From Shinella zoogloeoides (lineage in GTDB: Bacteria; Pseudomonadota; Alphaproteobacteria; Rhizobiales; Rhizobiaceae), in NCBI RefSeq assembly GCF_022682305.1, contig NZ_CP093529.1:358313-422312 (forward strand): DNA of 64,000 bases, given 5' to 3'. The notes under the pieces were generated by a model, which saw only the letters and a list, made by a program, of their open reading frames with translations, searched no databases and had not been told where the DNA came from. Position 1 is the first letter of the stretch; each line of letters begins with the position of its first letter. Made by a program: the position numbers and the translations under genes. Below, piece after piece: positions 60,739 to 64,000 of the stretch.

Positions 60739-61281
60739 TTAGCGGGGGACGGCATGGTAGCGGCCGTCCTGGTAGAGCAGCGAATGGCCGGAGCCGATGC
60801 GGATGGCCAGCACCTTGCCGATGACGATGACATGGCTGTGCCGCTCGATCGCCTCCTCGACGATACAATCGATGGCCGCGGCGGCATTAACGAGCAATGG
60901 CGCGCCGCTGACGGCGGTGGTCCAGTCCGCGCCGCGGTAGCGATCCGGGCCACGCAGGCCGCCACGGCCGGCGAACTGGTTGGCAAGCGCCTCATGGTCC
61001 GCACCGGCGATGTTTATGGCGAAATGGCCGAAGCGCTCGACGACGGGCCAAGTGGAAGAGCTGCGGTTGAGGGAAACGAGCATGCGCGCCGGCTCGACGG
61101 AAAGCGCGGTCGCCGAGGTAACGGTCGCGCCTGTGCGCGCCTCCCCCTCCCCCGCCGTGATGATGCTGACCCCGCCACCCAGCGTGCGCAGCGCCGCCTT
61201 CAGGCTGTCGGCATCGGCCGGATGGTCTGGCACCGCCGTGCTGTGAAGCTTGAAATGCGTGTTCTCGACATGAGCATTCAT
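60739..61281 (-). CDS. Flavin reductase (FMN reductase family)
   Basis: 180 residues, flavin-reductase-like domain: FRTLGGGVSIITA-like core (LRTLGGGVSIITAGEGEARTG), ATVTSATALSVEPARMLVSLNRSSSTWP and FAINIAGADHEALANQFAG, ending with the HSHVIVIGKV block. It reduces FMN with NAD(P)H for the two-component monooxygenase next door. First gene of the sulfonate operon; 116 nt separate it from the monooxygenase start. The gap upstream holds the TATAAAAATAGT motif. Confidence 0.88.
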   Translation of the reverse strand: MNAHVENTHFKLHSTAVPDHPADADSLKAALRTLGGGVSIITAGEGEARTGATVTSATALSVEPARMLVSLNRSSSTWPVVERFGHFAINIAGADHEALANQFAGRGGLRGPDRYRGADWTTAVSGAPLLVNAAAAIDCIVEEAIERHSHVIVIGKVLAIRIGSGHSLLYQDGRYHAVPR

Positions 61282-61365
61282 TGTTCCCGCTCCGCTGGAG
61301 ACCCCTGATGCTCATAGGGATAACAAACGGAAGAGGGTGGCAGCAGGCACGGCTTTCTTAAATTG

Positions 61366-61377
61366 ACTATTTTTATA
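61366..61377 (-). promoter_or_regulatory. TATAAAAATAGT motif upstream of the sulfonate operon
   Basis: On the minus strand, 85-96 nt before the flavin reductase start, TATAAAAATAGT is followed by CAATTTA. The Rrf2/tau intergenic copy is TATAAAAACAGT followed by ATAATTA. The plus-strand form also shows CTAT/ATAG symmetry. Confidence 0.4.
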
Positions 61378-61400
61378 GAAAATATGCACATTTGGCCTGT

Positions 61401-61432
61401 GCGCGCCCGGCATCTCCTGCCGGATGGGCGCG
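61401..61432. other. GC-rich hairpin between the RidA and reductase genes
   Basis: CCGGCA (61407-61412) pairs with TGCCGG (61418-61423) around TCTCC, and the outer GCGCG arms pair across a small bulge. It lies just beyond the stop of the RidA gene, which reads toward it, and upstream of the reductase promoter. It lacks a U-run; it may end RidA transcription with Rho. Confidence 0.35.
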
Positions 61433-61474
61433 GGGCATGGAAAAGCGCGCTGCAGAAAGGCGACGCGCCGTTCT

Positions 61475-61867
61475 TCAGTCGGCCCTGCGCCGCGCCGCCA
61501 TCGCGGTCACTTCCACCTTCATGCCGGGATCGGCGAGCGCGGCGACGCCGACGGCGCAACGGACCGGATAGGGCTTCCTGAAATAGGTGCAGTAGACCTC
61601 GTTGAAGATCGGCCGCTCGGCCATGTCGGTAAGGTAGATGGTCAGGTGGATGACGTCGGCAAGGCTGCTGCCGGTCTTTTCCAGAGAGGCCTTCAGGCTT
61701 TCCAGTGTCGCGATGCTCTGCGTCCGGACATCGCCGGTCTCCAGCGAGCCATCCGCACGCAGGGGAATGTGGGTCGTCATCATGAGGTTGCCGAGGCCGG
61801 CGACATCGGAGGAAATCTCGCTCTCGTCCGTGTCCTCGATGAAGAAGGGTGCGTTGTTGTCAGCCAT
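61475..61867 (-). CDS. RidA family protein paired with the PLP enzyme
   Basis: 130 residues of the RidA/YjgF fold: MMTTHIPLRADGSLETGDVRTQSIATLESLKASLEKTGSSLADVIHLTIYLTD, then KPYPVRCAVGVAALADPGMKVEVTAMAARR. The usual substrate-binding Arg is in PVRCAVGV, where Cys follows it. Start at 61867 has AGGAG 7 nt upstream. It lies 54 nt downstream of a D-serine-dehydratase-like gene, whose 2-aminoacrylate-type product is a typical RidA substrate, so a scavenging role is likely. Confidence 0.85.
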   Translation of the reverse strand: MADNNAPFFIEDTDESEISSDVAGLGNLMMTTHIPLRADGSLETGDVRTQSIATLESLKASLEKTGSSLADVIHLTIYLTDMAERPIFNEVYCTYFRKPYPVRCAVGVAALADPGMKVEVTAMAARRRAD

Positions 61868-61921
61868 GGCCTGTTCTCCTGTCATGCATGTCGCCGGCGG
61901 CAGGGCCGGCCTTGTTCCGTC

Positions 61922-63010
61922 TCACCATACGGTGCCGCGCGCCGCAACGTCCTCGACGCGGGTGACGACGCCATTTCGGTGAAAGACCATCCGGTCGAAG
62001 AGGTTGCTTACGACACAGGTATGGTTCGGCACGATCCGCACCTGGCCGCCGATGGGCGGGAAGCCCTCGCGGCACGCGCCGATATCGACGACGGCGTGTT
62101 CCTCGGAGAGCGATACGATGCGCGCGCCCTCGAAGCCGTCGATCTCGCCATAGTCGTTGAAGCCCAGCAGGTCCGAGGTCAGCGTCTTCGACCCGGCGTC
62201 GAGAACGGCGCGGTCTTCCGCAGGGCGCGAAACCACGGTGGCGAGGATATGCATGGCGAGATCGGCCCGCGTACACTCCCCGGCGCGCACCATGCTGCGA
62301 TCGTTGTAGACATAGGTGCCGGCGCGGTGCTCCGTCGCCGACGGCACGAGGTGGGCCTTAAACAGGTCCGGCGAGCCGCCGCTCGAGCGTATCGGACAGT
62401 CGATGCCCTTTCCGGCAAGAAGCGTCATGGTGCTGCTGAGGAAAGCCTCGACGGCTTGCGCCCCGCCTGCGGCCGGATAGGTGAGTACCCCGCCGAAGCG
62501 CAAGGAGGGAGCGGCGGCGATGCGCACGGCAAGCGCTGCGGCGGCCTCCGGTGTCTGGACGCCGCAGCGCTTGCCGCCCGTATCGCATTCGACGAGAACC
62601 GTCAGCGGCCGCGCCGCGTCGAAGGCATCGGCAAGCCCATCGACCGTCACCGTGCTGTCGGCGACGACGCTGAGTTTCGGCACGCGTTCGTGCAGGGCGC
62701 GCAGGCGCTTGAGCTTCGCCGCGCCGAGAATGTTGTAGGTGATCAATATGTCTTCGAAGCCGGCGTCAGCAAAGACTTCCGCCTCGCTCACCTTCTGGCA
62801 ATTGATACCGGCGGCGCCGGCCGCGCGCTGCGCCTCGGCGACGGCCACGATCTTGTGCGTCTTGATATGGGGGCGCAGTCCCTTGCCGTGCTGGTCGAAA
62901 TAGGCCTGCGCGCGGCGGATATTGGCCTCCAGCCGGTCCTCGTCGATGACGGGCATGGGGGTGGAGACCTGATCGAGCGGGGTGCCGGCTTCGGGCCAGG
63001 AGGACTGCAT
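61922..63010 (-). CDS. D-serine dehydratase/D-threonine aldolase family PLP enzyme
   Basis: 362 residues. The N-terminal alanine-racemase-like barrel carries the PLP Lys50 in RPHIKTHK; the C-terminal beta domain carries an HxC metal pair, His330 and Cys332 in PNHTC. An HxC pair is the zinc site of eukaryotic-type D-serine dehydratase and D-threo-3-hydroxyaspartate dehydratase, while D-threonine aldolases have HxD, as I recall. So elimination of a D-hydroxy amino acid to an enamine is the better guess. Start at 63010 has AAGG upstream; an ATG at 63109 adds 33 unlike residues. A RidA gene follows. Confidence 0.85.
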   Translation of the reverse strand: MQSSWPEAGTPLDQVSTPMPVIDEDRLEANIRRAQAYFDQHGKGLRPHIKTHKIVAVAEAQRAAGAAGINCQKVSEAEVFADAGFEDILITYNILGAAKLKRLRALHERVPKLSVVADSTVTVDGLADAFDAARPLTVLVECDTGGKRCGVQTPEAAAALAVRIAAAPSLRFGGVLTYPAAGGAQAVEAFLSSTMTLLAGKGIDCPIRSSGGSPDLFKAHLVPSATEHRAGTYVYNDRSMVRAGECTRADLAMHILATVVSRPAEDRAVLDAGSKTLTSDLLGFNDYGEIDGFEGARIVSLSEEHAVVDIGACREGFPPIGGQVRIVPNHTCVVSNLFDRMVFHRNGVVTRVEDVAARGTVW

Positions 63011-63107
63011 GGGAAACCTTCGGATAGAGCGGCGCCGGAGCGCGCATTGATGATGCCGGCCACTATGGTATGAAAGGCGGCGAGAGGAAATCGTTTTCGA
63101 GCACGCC

Positions 63108-63725
63108 ATGCCGCTTCAAAACCGCGTCACGCCCTTCGGCGAGATCGTCGCCATTTCCCAGCGCGGCCTTTTCACGGGTAACCGGGGCATCCTGCACGAC
63201 CCGCAGACAAAGACGCTGCTGGCCAGACGCTGGTCCAGCAAGGCCTGGCTGATCTGCTCCCGCGATTATCAGGGCGTGCGCCGCACGGTGATGGGCGGCC
63301 GGAGCTGGACGGAGCTGTTCTTCCTCGACGAGGCCGTCGCGCTTGCCGCCGGTCACCGGCCTTGCTTCACCTGCCGGTGGGAGGCCGCGCAACGGTTCCG
63401 GGCTTCCTGGGCCGAGGCGCGGCGCGAAGCACTTCCCGCCGCCGGCGCAATGGACGCGGTTCTCCACGCCGAACGTCTGGAGAACCGTGTGAAACGCCTG
63501 CACCCCCTGCCCTGCCCGCTTGCCGACCTTCCGGACGGCGCGGTCGTGGCGTCGGGCGGAGAGGCCTTCACGCTGCTGTCGGGCCGCGCCCATCGCTGGA
63601 CGACGGATGGCTATGCCCCGGCTGAAAGGCTGGATGGCGCCGACTGGCTTCTCACGCCGCCCTCCACGGTGCTGACCCTCGGGGCAGGATACAGGCCCGT
63701 CCTTCATCCTTCCATCAGGCAATAA
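63108..63725 (+). CDS. Uncharacterised protein (205 aa) with CxxC motif
   Basis: 205 residues that I cannot assign to a named family. It is soluble, without signal or membrane segments. Notable features are the N-terminal FGEIVAISQRGLFTGNRGILHDP, SKAWLICSRDYQGVRRTVMGGRSWTELFFLDEAVALAAGHRPCFTC with a CxxC that could bind metal or be redox active, and GGEAFTLLSGRAHRWTTDGY. Similar proteins are, as I recall, widespread hypothetical proteins in Rhizobiales. It is divergent from the PLP enzyme gene, with 97 nt between them, and ends before a non-coding stretch. Confidence 0.75.
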   Translation: MPLQNRVTPFGEIVAISQRGLFTGNRGILHDPQTKTLLARRWSSKAWLICSRDYQGVRRTVMGGRSWTELFFLDEAVALAAGHRPCFTCRWEAAQRFRASWAEARREALPAAGAMDAVLHAERLENRVKRLHPLPCPLADLPDGAVVASGGEAFTLLSGRAHRWTTDGYAPAERLDGADWLLTPPSTVLTLGAGYRPVLHPSIRQ

Positions 63726-63906
63726 ACAGTGGACTGATTCGCGGGTCCCCTGTCTGGCCGTCCCATTCTGCGGTAGAACGATGCCGGAAGGGCGCACCGG
63801 CCCGTTGCGAAAGCGGTGTCGCGGTCGATCGAGATGATCCCGCGCCGGAATATTATAGGCGATCCGCCGGTTTCGGCCCCTTTTGGAGGCTGCCCGCGAT
63901 ATTTCG

Positions 63907-63914
63907 TTAACCAT
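63907..63914 (+). promoter_or_regulatory. TTAACCAT, CtrA half-site-like
   Basis: TTAACCAT is the common CtrA half site. It lies in the 275-nt terminal gap 63726-64000, which holds no gene, 33 nt before the inverted repeat at the right edge. Its target, if any, is beyond the window. Confidence 0.3.
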
Positions 63915-63946
63915 TAAATCCTTGCCCGAACGTCAGAATCGGTTCT

Positions 63947-63987
63947 AAATGCGATTTAATCCATCATATGGGCTTGAAATCGCATTT
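63947..63987. promoter_or_regulatory. Perfect 11-bp inverted repeat at the right edge
   Basis: AAATGCGATTT (63947-63957) and AAATCGCATTT (63977-63987) are perfect inverted copies with a 19-nt spacer. The arms start 30 bp apart, close to three helical turns, so a dimer or tetramer could bind both on one face. It probably belongs to a promoter just outside the window. Confidence 0.5.
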
Positions 63988-64000
63988 TGAGATTCTTGAT

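Noticed and set aside
61401..61432. Intrinsic terminator for the RidA gene
   Set aside because: The stem is strong but no U-run follows in the direction of RidA transcription, so it is listed only as a hairpin.

Overview
The window is high-GC chromosomal DNA from an alphaproteobacterium, most likely a member of the Rhizobiaceae (Rhizobium, Ensifer or Shinella type). The evidence is the lpiA-acvB pair, TRAP and ABC uptake operons with Tat-type or Sec leaders, a perfect CtrA box (TTAA-N7-TTAA) upstream of a division-type penicillin-binding protein, and the general gene content. I cannot fix the genus from sequence alone. I recognised no rRNA, tRNA or CRISPR array. The only clear mobile element is one IS30-family copy with both inverted repeats.

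Layout. 0-13 kb is catabolism and envelope: a trimethylamine-dehydrogenase-like flavoprotein, an FtsI-like transpeptidase, a DctQMP TRAP transporter, a D,D-carboxypeptidase, a LysR regulator divergent from a large FAD/Fe-S dehydrogenase (YdiJ type), and CorA. 13.3-14.5 kb is the IS30 element, followed by a short remnant-like repeat and a 53-residue membrane protein that starts with TTG. 15-20 kb holds pncB, an Rrf2 regulator and a divergent taurine-type ABC transporter. 20-28 kb holds an RpiR regulator facing an MlrC-like metallopeptidase, with a large inverted repeat midway between them, then the lpiA-acvB lysyl-phosphatidylglycerol operon and an M24 peptidase.

28-48 kb is a surface polysaccharide locus: acyltransferase 3, cupin, Wzy-like polymerase, Wzx-like flippase, GT2, epimerase, a tandem alpha/beta hydrolase, two GT4 enzymes and a Wzc/ExoP-like protein whose kinase P-loop is destroyed. 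It ends in a tight five-gene operon (GNAT, asparagine-synthase-like amidotransferase, acyl carrier protein, AMP-dependent acyl ligase, NadE-like enzyme) closed by a strong terminator. The amidotransferase, ACP, ligase and hydrolase set resembles the accessory enzymes of exosortase-A exopolysaccharide clusters, but there is no exosortase here. I consider this the most interesting system in the window.

48-56 kb holds RidA and a ureohydrolase, then a phospholipid module matching E. coli ynbABCD (CDP-alcohol transferase, CdsA paralogue, hydrolase-methyltransferase, PAP2/dual-specificity phosphatase). Two extra genes, a PlsC-type acyltransferase and a small membrane protein, are embedded in it by 4-nt overlaps. 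rarA follows. 56-61 kb is a sulfonate-type operon (flavin reductase, FMN monooxygenase, ABC transporter). Its promoter region shares the 12-mer TATAAAAAYAGT with the Rrf2-tau intergenic region, which suggests common sulfur control. 61-64 kb holds a D-serine-dehydratase-like PLP enzyme next to a RidA protein, an uncharacterised 205-residue protein, and a perfect 11-bp inverted repeat at the right edge.
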